Positions 11,563 to 18,354 of a stretch of DNA of 29,471 bases are shown piece by piece. Both the position numbers and the translations under genes were made by a program. Under the pieces are notes generated by a model, which was not told where the DNA came from, did not search any database, and was given only the letters and a program-made list of their open reading frames with translations. Origin of the DNA: a virus; the IMG/VR virus record IMGVR_UViG_3300009684_000126, positions 1-29,471 of that record. One strand, written 5' to 3'. Each line of letters opens with the position of its first letter. The stretch's first letter is position 1.

Positions 11563-12498
11563 ATGAGCAGGACTAACGCACTTTGGGTTGAGAAGTACAG
11601 GCCCAGTACTATTGCAGATTATGTTTGGGTTAACGATAGCCAAAAATCTCAAGTAGAAGGTTGGATTGCTGATAAATCAATTCCTAACCTATTGTTAAGT
11701 GGCGGCCCTGGCATTGGTAAAACCACTCTTGCCAAATGTCTTTTCAATGAACTGGGTGTAGTAGATTCTGATATCAAATATGTCAACGCCAGTAATCAAA
11801 CCAAGATAGATGATCTACGACTTTTGCAGGGTTTCATAGAAACTATGCCTATGGGCGATTACAGGTATGTGCTGCTAGATGAAGCAGATTATCTATCTCA
11901 AAATAGCCAAGCTATGCTGCGAAACTGGATAGAAGAATACAGCAACGTTTGTCGTTGGATTCTTACATGTAATGCTCCTCATAAAATTATACCAGCACTG
12001 CATAGTCGTACTCAAGGGTTCCATATTGAGCATCTTGACCGCGAACTGTTCGTTACACGCATTGCCACTATCTTGATCAACGAAGGCGTTGATCTTACTG
12101 AAGAAAATTTAGAGATACTGGACGATTACGTAACAGCTACATACCCAGATTTGCGCAAATGTATTAACCTACTACAACAGAATTGTTCAGACGGTGAACT
12201 ACGTCGGCCCAACAAAGGCGGCAGTATGGGCAGTATGGACTATATGATTCAAGCTATCAGTTTGTTCAAAGCTGGTAAAATTCACGATGCTCGTAAAATT
12301 ATCTGTGCGCAAGCACGAGTAGAAGAATACGAGGAATTATATCGTATGATGTATCGTAATTTGGCATGGTGGGGTGACACAGATGCACAACAGCATCAGG
12401 CAATTGTGATTATTGCAAACCGTCTTAAAGATCATTCGCTGGTATCAGATCCTGAAATCAACATTGCAGCATGCTTGATTGAACTGTCTAATCTCTAA
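11563..12498 (+). CDS. 44: Sliding-clamp loader large subunit (gp44-type AAA+ ATPase)
   Basis: 311 aa from the ATG at 11563; the TTG at 11560 just before it is less likely. It opens the sliding clamp and places it on primed DNA. AAA+ features of the RFC/gp44 family are clear: the RFC box WVEKYRP at 8-14, Walker A GGPGIGKT at 47-54, Walker B LLDEAD at 104-109, sensor 1 in WILTCN (Asn137), and HSRT at 147-150 in the place of the RFC SRC arginine finger. The C-terminal third is helical, as expected for the oligomerisation collar. Length is similar to T4 gp44 (319). Ribosome site AGGAC lies upstream, with its own sigma70-like promoter. A recognisable gp62 partner is not present immediately downstream. 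Confidence 0.93.
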   Translation: MSRTNALWVEKYRPSTIADYVWVNDSQKSQVEGWIADKSIPNLLLSGGPGIGKTTLAKCLFNELGVVDSDIKYVNASNQTKIDDLRLLQGFIETMPMGDYRYVLLDEADYLSQNSQAMLRNWIEEYSNVCRWILTCNAPHKIIPALHSRTQGFHIEHLDRELFVTRIATILINEGVDLTEENLEILDDYVTATYPDLRKCINLLQQNCSDGELRRPNKGGSMGSMDYMIQAISLFKAGKIHDARKIICAQARVEEYEELYRMMYRNLAWWGDTDAQQHQAIVIIANRLKDHSLVSDPEINIAACLIELSNL

Positions 12499-12512
12499 GC
12501 AGAGACTACGTT

Positions 12513-12797
12513 ATGTATTATACCGACAGCCGTGTACGAACACCTCGCAGCCTAGTAGAGGATATGCAGGATAACTGGGGCAATCTTGCAGATCCTCGCA
12601 GAGAACTGGATCAAAAGTTCTGGAGTTTTATACTCAGCCAGTATACTGCTTTTGAATTTACAGAAATTGAAACGTGGTGTGACGATATGTTAGGGCACAA
12701 CAACTGGTTTAGAATGTTTAACAAGTTCTGGTTTACAAGCGAATCTGAATATGTTATGTTCCGTCTAGTATGGTCAGGAGTGGAACATGGACAGTGA
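12513..12797 (+). CDS. Hypothetical phage protein
   Basis: 94 aa, rich in aromatic residues (FWSFILSQYTAF, WCDDMLGHNNWFRMFNKFWF, YVMFRLVWSG). No catalytic motif is recognised. The C-terminal phrase FWFTSESEYVMFRLVWSG resembles the end of small phage proteins of unknown function that I recall from T4-like phages. It lies 14 bases after the clamp loader and overlaps the next gene by 11 bases, so it belongs to the same transcript. Position alone would suggest the gp62 clamp-loader partner, but length and sequence do not support that. Confidence 0.6.
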   Translation: MYYTDSRVRTPRSLVEDMQDNWGNLADPRRELDQKFWSFILSQYTAFEFTEIETWCDDMLGHNNWFRMFNKFWFTSESEYVMFRLVWSGVEHGQ

Positions 12798-13179
12798 TTT
12801 GGAATACAAGCCCGATGCAAAAGTAGTACGTACCTGCCGTGCGTTCATTCGCAGCTTGTGCGAAGCCTACGGCCATGGACAAGGTTTGGCTATTTGGGAC
12901 AGTGTGCGAGAAAAGCTTGGCGATCGTGCAGCAGGCGATATTTTTCTTGGCATGCTGATCAAATCCAGCGAGGCCAATATTGTTGCCACAGGTCCAAATT
13001 TTATCAGTGCAATCAAAGAACTTCGGCAGTTGACAGGATGGGGTCTGAAAGAATCCAAAGAATTCCTTGATAATGTACGCGACAAAGGTCCTGTTGCGTT
13101 GGACGTAACCAACTACGATGAAGAACGATTGGCAGTGTTTTATGAAAACATGCGACAAATTGGTGCAACAGTTGAATAA
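12787..13179 (+). CDS. Phage protein with ribosomal L7/L12 C-terminal-like domain
   Basis: 130 aa. Residues ~72-95 (NFISAIKELRQLTGWGLKESKEF) match the helical hairpin of the ribosomal protein L7/L12 C-terminal domain (compare K-IxVIKxVRxxTGLGLKEAK). The N-terminal part has a separate helical pattern (YGHGQGLAIWDSVREKLGD). L7/L12-like domains recruit translation factors in ribosomes, and in phages they occur in small proteins of unknown function. An effect on host translation is possible but unproven. The ATG is preceded by AGGAG (12776-12780) inside the previous gene. Confidence 0.6.
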   Translation: MDSDLEYKPDAKVVRTCRAFIRSLCEAYGHGQGLAIWDSVREKLGDRAAGDIFLGMLIKSSEANIVATGPNFISAIKELRQLTGWGLKESKEFLDNVRDKGPVALDVTNYDEERLAVFYENMRQIGATVE

Positions 13180-13196
13180 CTGAATAGGAGGGACAA

Positions 13197-13541
13197 ATGA
13201 TCCTTACAAGCCTAAACAAACAAAATCTGATCCATCCGCCCAAGTGGTTGCCGGATAATACAGCATATCTCACCATCATGGGCAGTCAGGCCTACGGTGT
13301 AAGTATTGACGACAGCGACCTTGATGTGTATGGTTTCTGCATTCCGCCCAAGGATCTGGTATTTCCGCACTTGGCAGGTGAAATCCCTGGCTTTGGTAGG
13401 CAGATCCAGCGATTCGACCAGTGGCAAGAACATAGAGTGCAGTCCGCAGATGTTGCAGAATATTGCAATAAACTTGGAATAACAGTTCCTGCATTAGATG
13501 AAGTAGAACGCGAAATGAAATCTCGCAATTTGAATAAATAG
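13197..13541 (+). CDS. Nucleotidyltransferase, N-terminal part of a split gene
   Basis: 114 aa. It carries the active-site pattern of the DNA polymerase beta nucleotidyltransferase superfamily: MGSQAYGVSIDDSDLDVYGF with Gly29-Ser30 and the metal-binding pair Asp41/Asp43. Intact relatives that I recall (the RlaP/COG3541-like group) are ~250-300 aa and continue after a phrase like RFDQWQEH into YDFSVYGIVKYFQLxxxNNPN. Here the homology breaks near residue 85, a ~29-residue unrelated tail follows, and the frame stops at 13541. The expected continuation resumes in the gene at 14229, after a GIY-YIG endonuclease gene. Ribosome site AGGAGGG (13187-13193) is very strong. Whether the two halves assemble into an active enzyme is unknown. 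Confidence 0.75.
   Translation: MILTSLNKQNLIHPPKWLPDNTAYLTIMGSQAYGVSIDDSDLDVYGFCIPPKDLVFPHLAGEIPGFGRQIQRFDQWQEHRVQSADVAEYCNKLGITVPALDEVEREMKSRNLNK
13532..13540 (+). promoter_or_regulatory. Putative T4-like late promoter for the homing endonuclease
   Basis: GAATAAATA overlaps the end of the split nucleotidyltransferase N-terminal ORF, 45 bases before the endonuclease ATG. If it works like a T4 late promoter, transcription would start about six bases after the box (near 13546), inside the left arm of the adjacent hairpin. Confidence 0.5.
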
Positions 13542-13577
13542 AACAATGGCACGATATAGTGTAGTGCCATTGTTCTA
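13539..13577 (+). promoter_or_regulatory. 14-bp hairpin before the homing endonuclease
   Basis: A perfect inverted repeat, TAGAACAATGGCAC (13539-13552) and GTGCCATTGTTCTA (13564-13577), with an 11-base loop. It contains the stop codon of the upstream ORF and ends at the weak ribosome site (AGG at 13577-13579) of the endonuclease. No U-tract follows, so it is not a typical intrinsic terminator. A translation-blocking structure is more likely. Confidence 0.7.
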
Positions 13578-13585
13578 GGTGTTAC

Positions 13586-14251
13586 ATGGCATACTTTATT
13601 TACATAACAGAAAATTTAATAAATGGTAGAAAATATATAGGCAAGCATTCAGGTGATATATCTGATGGATATTTAGGATCTGGTATGTTACTGAAGCGGG
13701 CCATTGAAAAATATGGTATTGATAATTTCAAACGAGATATCATCGAAATAGTAGACACTGAAATTGATTTAGATAATGCAGAACGTAAATGGATAGCTGA
13801 GTTCGATGCAGCATCAAATCCGTTATTTTATAATTTAACAGAAGGTGGCACTGGTGGTAATACTTTAAAATATTTACCAGCCGATGTAGTATCAAAAACT
13901 AGAAGTGGGTGGTTTGCTAAATTAAATGACGTTGATAAGGAAAAAGTCAGAGAACAACGTAAAATGCACTTGACTAACTTGCGAGCAGATGCTAGTTTGG
14001 AAAAACAAAGACTGGCAGCTCAACAGAAGTATTATCAAAACTTAACAGAAGATGATAAAGATAAATTGTATGCATCGCGTAGAGGTAAAAATGCATATCA
14101 AGCAAAATCTGTAAAAACTCCATTAGGTGTATTTGATACTGCAAAAGATGCAAGTAGAGCACACAATGTTAATATACAAACAATTTTAAATAGATGTAAT
14201 AATCCTAACTTTGCGGATTGGAAATTTAATGAAAACCCTAGCAGACCTTGA
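13586..14251 (+). CDS. GIY-YIG homing endonuclease
   Basis: 221 aa. The GIY-YIG nuclease domain occupies residues ~1-95: YFIYITENLINGRKYIGKHSG (degenerate first tripeptide, intact YIG), then GYLGSGMLLKRAIEKYGIDNF and the conserved glutamate in LDNAERKWI, followed by YNLTEGGTGG. After a charged helical linker, the C-terminus (TPLGVFDTAKDASRAHNV ... ILNRCNNPNFADWKF) looks like a NUMOD1-type helix-turn-helix DNA-binding repeat. GC content is visibly lower (a sampled 60-base stretch is ~32% versus ~48% in the flanking gene), which suggests transfer. It interrupts a nucleotidyltransferase gene and overlaps the start of its second half by 23 bases. No group I intron core was recognised, so it seems free-standing. 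Confidence 0.88.
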   Translation: MAYFIYITENLINGRKYIGKHSGDISDGYLGSGMLLKRAIEKYGIDNFKRDIIEIVDTEIDLDNAERKWIAEFDAASNPLFYNLTEGGTGGNTLKYLPADVVSKTRSGWFAKLNDVDKEKVREQRKMHLTNLRADASLEKQRLAAQQKYYQNLTEDDKDKLYASRRGKNAYQAKSVKTPLGVFDTAKDASRAHNVNIQTILNRCNNPNFADWKFNENPSRP

Positions 14252-14921
14252 TAATACAGAGCTTTTAAAGCTTCATACTCTTATGTCAACAAAAACTACA
14301 TATGACTTTTCTGTCTACGGCATTGTAAAGTATTTCCAACTGTGCATGGAAAACAATCCCAATATGATTGACAGCCTGTTCACTCCTCGCAACTGTGTTA
14401 TTCACAGCACTGCGGTAAGTGAACTTGTTCGTGAAAACCGTCGTATGTTCCTGCACAAAGGTGCATGGCACAAGTTCAAAGGTTATGCCTATGCACAGAT
14501 GGCAAAGATCCGTACCAAGACCAATGCCAACAATGAAAAGCGTGCTGCCAGCATTGCTGCACATGGCTACGATCTCAAGTTTGCATATCACATTGTGCGA
14601 CTGCTGAATGAAGCCGAACAGATCATGGTTGAAGGCGACTTGGATCTGCAACGCAACAGGGAACAGCTCAAAGAGATCCGTCGCGGTGAATGGACCATGG
14701 AACAAGTGGAGAACTACTTTGAGAACAAGGAACGTGCGCTGGAATTGACCTATGCTAATAGTCAATTGCCGCATAGTCCGGATGAAGCTGCTGTTAAAAC
14801 ACTGTTGATCAACTGCATGGAACAACATTACGGTGATCTCAGCACTGCTGTTAGCCGTAATGTCAATGTGGATGCAATGGCTCGCGAAATCCGCTCTGTC
14901 TTGGATCGCTATGTTGTTTAA
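14229..14921 (+). CDS. Nucleotidyltransferase, C-terminal part of a split gene
   Basis: 230 aa from the ATG at 14229 (a TTG at 14211 is also in frame; an ATG at 14283 gives a shorter form). Residues ~22-100 continue the nucleotidyltransferase family of the ORF at 13197: TTYDFSVYGIVKYFQLCMEN, NPNMIDSLFTP, then FLHKGAWHKFKGYAYAQMAKI. The helical rest (FAYHIVRLLNEAEQIMVEGDLDL, then LKEIRRGEW) is also family-like. The first ~20 residues (MKTLADLDNTELLKLHTLMS) do not belong to the family as I know it and probably come from the insertion. The start overlaps the endonuclease gene. The catalytic aspartates are in the other half, so this piece alone cannot be catalytic. Confidence 0.75.
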   Translation: MKTLADLDNTELLKLHTLMSTKTTYDFSVYGIVKYFQLCMENNPNMIDSLFTPRNCVIHSTAVSELVRENRRMFLHKGAWHKFKGYAYAQMAKIRTKTNANNEKRAASIAAHGYDLKFAYHIVRLLNEAEQIMVEGDLDLQRNREQLKEIRRGEWTMEQVENYFENKERALELTYANSQLPHSPDEAAVKTLLINCMEQHYGDLSTAVSRNVNVDAMAREIRSVLDRYVV

Positions 14922-15336
14922 GCTATTAAAACGCCGCCTGGTTCGTAAATGGGCCAAGGATATTGCAAAAATAGTGGGCGCTGTTGTGGCGCCTGCTGAC
15001 TACGAACTCAGCAAAAATATCGCGGGCGCAGGCGGACAAAGTCTCCAACCGTATGGTGTAACCTGGCAATCATTGTTTGATCAATGCGATTCTATAGAAT
15101 TGAAAGTTGCTGCCAATAATAAACAATCCCTTGCAGTTAAAGAATTTTTATTCTTTGCATACCTGGGACCATTAGAAGCATGGTGCGAGCGTAATTTCGT
15201 CGGACCGTTCATGTTATGGTCCGACAATCGCTGTATTCACTGTATGCTGTTTGACACGCAAGACCGTGTGTTATGGCAATTGACATGGGGCAACACCATG
15301 CCGCGATATAAAGAAATGTCTGACTATTACCGTTGA
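14911..15336 (+). CDS. Hypothetical phage protein
   Basis: 141 aa. The ATG at 14911 overlaps the end of the preceding gene by 11 bases (ATGTTGTTTAA), and starting there avoids ~26 extra residues that lie within the previous gene. The N-terminus is basic (LFKLLKRRLVRKWAKDIAK) and might be an amphipathic helix. The remainder is mixed with aromatic segments (FLFFAYLGPLEAWCERNF, FMLWSDNRCIHCMLFD). No known motif. It is the last gene of the rightward block and ends 31 bases before the convergent left-running operon. Confidence 0.6.
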   Translation: MLFKLLKRRLVRKWAKDIAKIVGAVVAPADYELSKNIAGAGGQSLQPYGVTWQSLFDQCDSIELKVAANNKQSLAVKEFLFFAYLGPLEAWCERNFVGPFMLWSDNRCIHCMLFDTQDRVLWQLTWGNTMPRYKEMSDYYR

Positions 15337-15359
15337 TATTATCTGCCTTTGTCATACAA

Positions 15360-15380
15360 CCAACCTGCTAAGCAGGTTGG
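15360..15380. terminator. Hairpin between convergent operons
   Basis: CCAACCTG-CTAAG-CAGGTTGG is a perfect 8-bp stem (10 bp of symmetry) in the 31-base gap between two convergent gene blocks, overlapping the stop codon of the minus-strand gene. Position suggests a bidirectional terminator, but neither side has a clear U-tract. Confidence 0.5.
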
Positions 15381-15841
15381 GATGGCCAGCTGATACTTTT
15401 AGTTAATGCGATAAATTGGTCTATGTCGGTTGTTACAGCAAATGAAGCAATTGATTGCTGTGCAGTTTCTCGTACTGCTGTTCTATAATTGCGCCATTGT
15501 ACAGGTATCTCTGTGCCAACTTCTAACAATCGTACTACCATCCAATCGCTGGGTAGCAGTAGTTGATAAGCCAGTTGATTAATCTTATCTGTCCATATGG
15601 ACACAAGGTCATAGTGGTTTATAGGTAATACAGTGTCATATTGATAGAAATTGGGATCGGCCATCTCCCATGTTATTAGTCTGTAACCACGGTAATCAAC
15701 ATTGAGTTCTGGTCCAAGTATTTGGATCAGATCAGGCAGGAATAGTATATCAGGTATGCCAGGGCACTGACCCCACGTGCCACCCCAACGTTCCAACACG
15801 CTACCATCATCTATCTTTATCAGCTTATATCCTACTAACAT
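15368..15841 (-). CDS. Small tail-fibre-associated protein
   Basis: 157 aa. The C-terminal half reads DWMVVRLLEVGTEIPVQWRNYRTAVRE, then a run ending ISWPSQP, the layout of small phage proteins that follow tail fibres (DUF4376/tail-fibre-assembly-like, with W..YR.A.R and a final WP.QP). The N-terminal part, with VLERWGGTWGQCPGIPD, has no known motif. The ribosome site GAGG lies within the upstream stop region, 6 bases downstream of the glycine-rich adhesin gene. The position as the last gene of a fibre operon supports an assembly or accessory role, which is an inference. Confidence 0.6.
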   Translation of the reverse strand: MLVGYKLIKIDDGSVLERWGGTWGQCPGIPDILFLPDLIQILGPELNVDYRGYRLITWEMADPNFYQYDTVLPINHYDLVSIWTDKINQLAYQLLLPSDWMVVRLLEVGTEIPVQWRNYRTAVRETAQQSIASFAVTTDIDQFIALTKSISWPSQPA

Positions 15842-15847
15842 ATGTCC

Positions 15848-17008
15848 TCACATTCCCAACATTGGCATGTTCCATGAATAGACGAAGCTTGGCGTGTAGG
15901 TAACTACAATTAAACCTTGTCCACCTGCTCCGGTTGTTACTGTACCAGAATCTGCGGCTGCGCCTGCCCCACCGCCACCATATGCTCCGCCAACACCTGC
16001 GGTCGCATTCGGCGAAGTGTATGTGCCGCCACTACCACTACCACACCCATGAGTGGCGTCAAATTCAGTACCGGAATTACCTGCACCACCATTGATTGCA
16101 CCGCCTGCTACAGTACCATTATCGGCTGTACCACCAATACCGGTAGTGTTTGACTGGTTTGATGATGCACCTCCGGCTCCGTTTGGACCGGCAGCACCGC
16201 CGCCACCGCTAGCACTGGTTGTTGTAGTGAATATAGCAGTACCGCTGGCCCCTCCAGAATTCTTAGTTGCACCCGTGCCCGATGCAGCAGCACCACCAGC
16301 TGCGCTTGCTGCGGTTGTGCCAGATGCAGCTTGTTGTCCTGGGTTGCCACCTTTAGCACCCACACTTGATAATGCGAGTGTGGTACCGTTAAACCATGCA
16401 TCAGCACCAAGATTCCCTACAGCCCCAGATGAGGTAGTACCAGATCCAACAAAAACAATAGCTGCTGCTGCGGCATTTAGGAAAAAGGTTGCTGTGCCGC
16501 CTTGTGTAAGTGTAATATTGGTCTGTGCCGAATATGCGCCACCACCGCCTCCTGTGACAGCCCTACCATAGTAGCCACGGCCGCCACTGCCTCCACCTGC
16601 AATGACCTCAACCTTGTTTGAAGTGTTTAGCCAATCAATTGGCACACTAAAAGTTTGGTTAGCAGCAGATGTGCTGGTTAAAAAACTAACAGTTGCAAAT
16701 TCAAAATCAAGATGTTCGCCCAGGTACGGTGACCATGCTGGCGTAGGCAAGTCCCATAGCTTGCGTTCATAGCGTAGGGTATTGTTGGCAATAGCCCACA
16801 GAAATGCATCAAGATCATGCCGGTCATCAAACCAACCAGTCCACACGGTGTATCCGTCGTTTAATCTCGCACGCAGTCTAAATCTAGTTTGATTTTCATT
16901 GCCAAACTGATCTTTTTGTTGTGCTTGCGAAGGTGCTGTCCACTGCGTATCAGCCACAGGCATAAGAAACTTTGCACGTGGTATGTTGCGATCTGGTAAT
17001 ATAATCAT
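15848..17008 (-). CDS. Glycine-rich phage adhesin
   Basis: 386 aa. Residues ~1-100 form an attachment-like module (NIPRAKFLMPVADTQWTAPS ... RLRARLNDGYTVWTGWFDDR ... AFLWAIANNTLRYERKLWDL). After a segment ending KVEVIAGGGSGGRGYYG, most of the protein is Gly/Ala/Ser-rich with GGGGG and GG-x-GG runs, and it closes with GGQGLIVVTYTP. Such glycine-rich stretches form polyglycine-type sheets in distal receptor-binding proteins of T4-like phages (for example S16 gp38), so a host-recognition tip is likely. It overlaps the upstream fibre gene by four bases (ATGA), hence they are coupled. The GC-rich Gly region creates a long antisense frame without meaning. Confidence 0.7.
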   Translation of the reverse strand: MIILPDRNIPRAKFLMPVADTQWTAPSQAQQKDQFGNENQTRFRLRARLNDGYTVWTGWFDDRHDLDAFLWAIANNTLRYERKLWDLPTPAWSPYLGEHLDFEFATVSFLTSTSAANQTFSVPIDWLNTSNKVEVIAGGGSGGRGYYGRAVTGGGGGAYSAQTNITLTQGGTATFFLNAAAAAIVFVGSGTTSSGAVGNLGADAWFNGTTLALSSVGAKGGNPGQQAASGTTAASAAGGAAASGTGATKNSGGASGTAIFTTTTSASGGGGAAGPNGAGGASSNQSNTTGIGGTADNGTVAGGAINGGAGNSGTEFDATHGCGSGSGGTYTSPNATAGVGGAYGGGGAGAAADSGTVTTGAGGQGLIVVTYTPSFVYSWNMPMLGM

Positions 17009-18291
17009 GTTGCAATAACCTTTATCACATACGTTGGTACAGCGTTGATCCTACGTATGCTTATGATCCACTTTGCAGTAGTACTGGTTGTAGGTGCAGT
17101 GTCGCCTGTGCTACCTGCAACAACTGTAAATCCGCTGAGAGTTTGCGCTGCTGCACCTGTGGTGTTTGATATCAGTATGTCTATAGCACAATCGGACGTT
17201 GGTGCGTTTATAGTACCAGCACCATTGTTAGATGCATATTGATAATTGCCATTAAATGCGTTAGGTGTCAGGCTTGCACCTGATAGGTTACCAAGATTGA
17301 ACGCAGTAAAAAGAAAACCGGCTGTAAGAGTTTCTTGTGCACCGGCATCAAGAACTATGTTGCCCAACTGCCTTGTTAATCCCGCTACTTCTAGTTTATA
17401 ACCGGTGGTAACAGTTGTGGTGTTGATGCCTACGTTGCCAGCAGAATCAATACGCATACGTTCTGTATAGGTTTCACTGCCAACTGCACCAGTGTAGGTA
17501 CCAAACACCAAACCGCCGCCATTAACACCGTATACGTTACCGCCGCCAGCTGTGCCACCTGCCAGTTGTATACCACCTGCATTGGTTGAGAATCCGTAAG
17601 CTAATATCGACACGTTATTACCGCTTGGTATCGTAGCGGTGTTAAACATAACCCTGCCATTGGCATTCATTCGCATACCAGATGCAGCTATGTTGTTCCA
17701 TGGTGCAATTATTAGATTGCCAGTGTTAACACCGGCATTGCTGCCGAATATTATGCCACTGTCGCCAGCCTGCGTTATGTTATTATTGGCACCAGCACTG
17801 TTGTTTGGTCGTATGGTCATGTTACCATTTTGAAAACTGGTGTTTGGACCTATTAGAAAAATACCGTCTGTTCCCTGTGTGCTGGTACGCACATCAAGTA
17901 TTGTGGATGGAACAGTTGTGTTAATACCAACTTGTCCACTGGCATCAATTCGCATGCGTTCTGTATAGGTTTCACTGCCGACAGCACCGGTAAATGTGTT
18001 AAAGTTGATGCCGCCACCGCTTAGTCCGGAAATGCTAACACCACTTGCATCGTCGCCGCTGACAAGTTCTATACCGGCGCCGTTGGTTCCTATTGAGTTT
18101 ATTACAACAGTAGAATTACCACCTGCGGGCGCAGTTGAGCCGCCAACCACTATGTTACCGCCAGAGCTTACATAGACATTGGTATTTACATTAACGGCGC
18201 CGCTGGCACCGCTCAATACCATATAGTTGGCAGGATATACTGTGTTGTTGTCACTGGCTATTAAGCCTGTAAATGGTACAAAATCAACCAT
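17005..18291 (-). CDS. Tail-fibre shaft protein
   Basis: 428 aa, Asn/Thr/Gly-rich beta repeats of the S74-associated fibre type. Two copies of a shaft unit, FTGAVGSETYTERMRIDASG-QVGINTT and the near-identical TYTGAVGSETYTERMRIDSAG-NVGINTT, are encoded near 18010-17910 and 17510-17410. The C-terminal ~100 residues (SGFTVVAGSTGDTAPTTSTT, WIISIRRINAVPTYVIK) resemble C-terminal domains I have seen on other phage fibres; no S74 protease is present. The N-terminus MVDFVPFTGLIASDNNTVYP may be the connection to the particle. A TAAATA box lies ~36 bases upstream. Its stop overlaps the start of the glycine-rich adhesin. Confidence 0.75.
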   Translation of the reverse strand: MVDFVPFTGLIASDNNTVYPANYMVLSGASGAVNVNTNVYVSSGGNIVVGGSTAPAGGNSTVVINSIGTNGAGIELVSGDDASGVSISGLSGGGINFNTFTGAVGSETYTERMRIDASGQVGINTTVPSTILDVRTSTQGTDGIFLIGPNTSFQNGNMTIRPNNSAGANNNITQAGDSGIIFGSNAGVNTGNLIIAPWNNIAASGMRMNANGRVMFNTATIPSGNNVSILAYGFSTNAGGIQLAGGTAGGGNVYGVNGGGLVFGTYTGAVGSETYTERMRIDSAGNVGINTTTVTTGYKLEVAGLTRQLGNIVLDAGAQETLTAGFLFTAFNLGNLSGASLTPNAFNGNYQYASNNGAGTINAPTSDCAIDILISNTTGAAAQTLSGFTVVAGSTGDTAPTTSTTAKWIISIRRINAVPTYVIKVIAT

Positions 18292-18327
18292 GCGTGTTAT
18301 TTCCCATTGTTTCTATACCGTTTTTAA

Positions 18328-18336
18328 TATTTATTG
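18328..18336 (-). promoter_or_regulatory. Putative T4-like late promoter
   Basis: On the minus strand this reads CAATAAATA, followed by TTA, in the 63-base gap between the giant fibre and the next fibre gene, about 36 bases before its ATG (18291). It matches seven of the eight TATAAATA positions. Confidence 0.6.
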
Positions 18337-18354
18337 TGTGGTTTGAGAAGACTG

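Noticed and set aside
12513-12797. gp62 clamp-loader partner
   Set aside because: The position fits, but at 94 residues it is shorter than known gp62 proteins and no sequence resemblance is evident.
13446-14290. Group I intron around the GIY-YIG gene
   Set aside because: Only about 40 bases lie between the endonuclease stop and the resumed homology, too few for a 3' catalytic core, and no P7 R/S elements were recognised. The GATATAGT string in the loop of the hairpin at 13553-13560 is not in an intron-core context. A covariance-model search could still overturn this.
13197-14921. Intein in the nucleotidyltransferase
   Set aside because: There is an in-frame stop at 13539-13541 and no intein splice motifs, so no continuous precursor is possible.
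16053-16571. 172-residue proline/alanine-rich + strand frame over the glycine-rich adhesin
   Set aside because: It is the complement of GGN/GCN codons; the minus-strand protein has recognisable domains at both ends.
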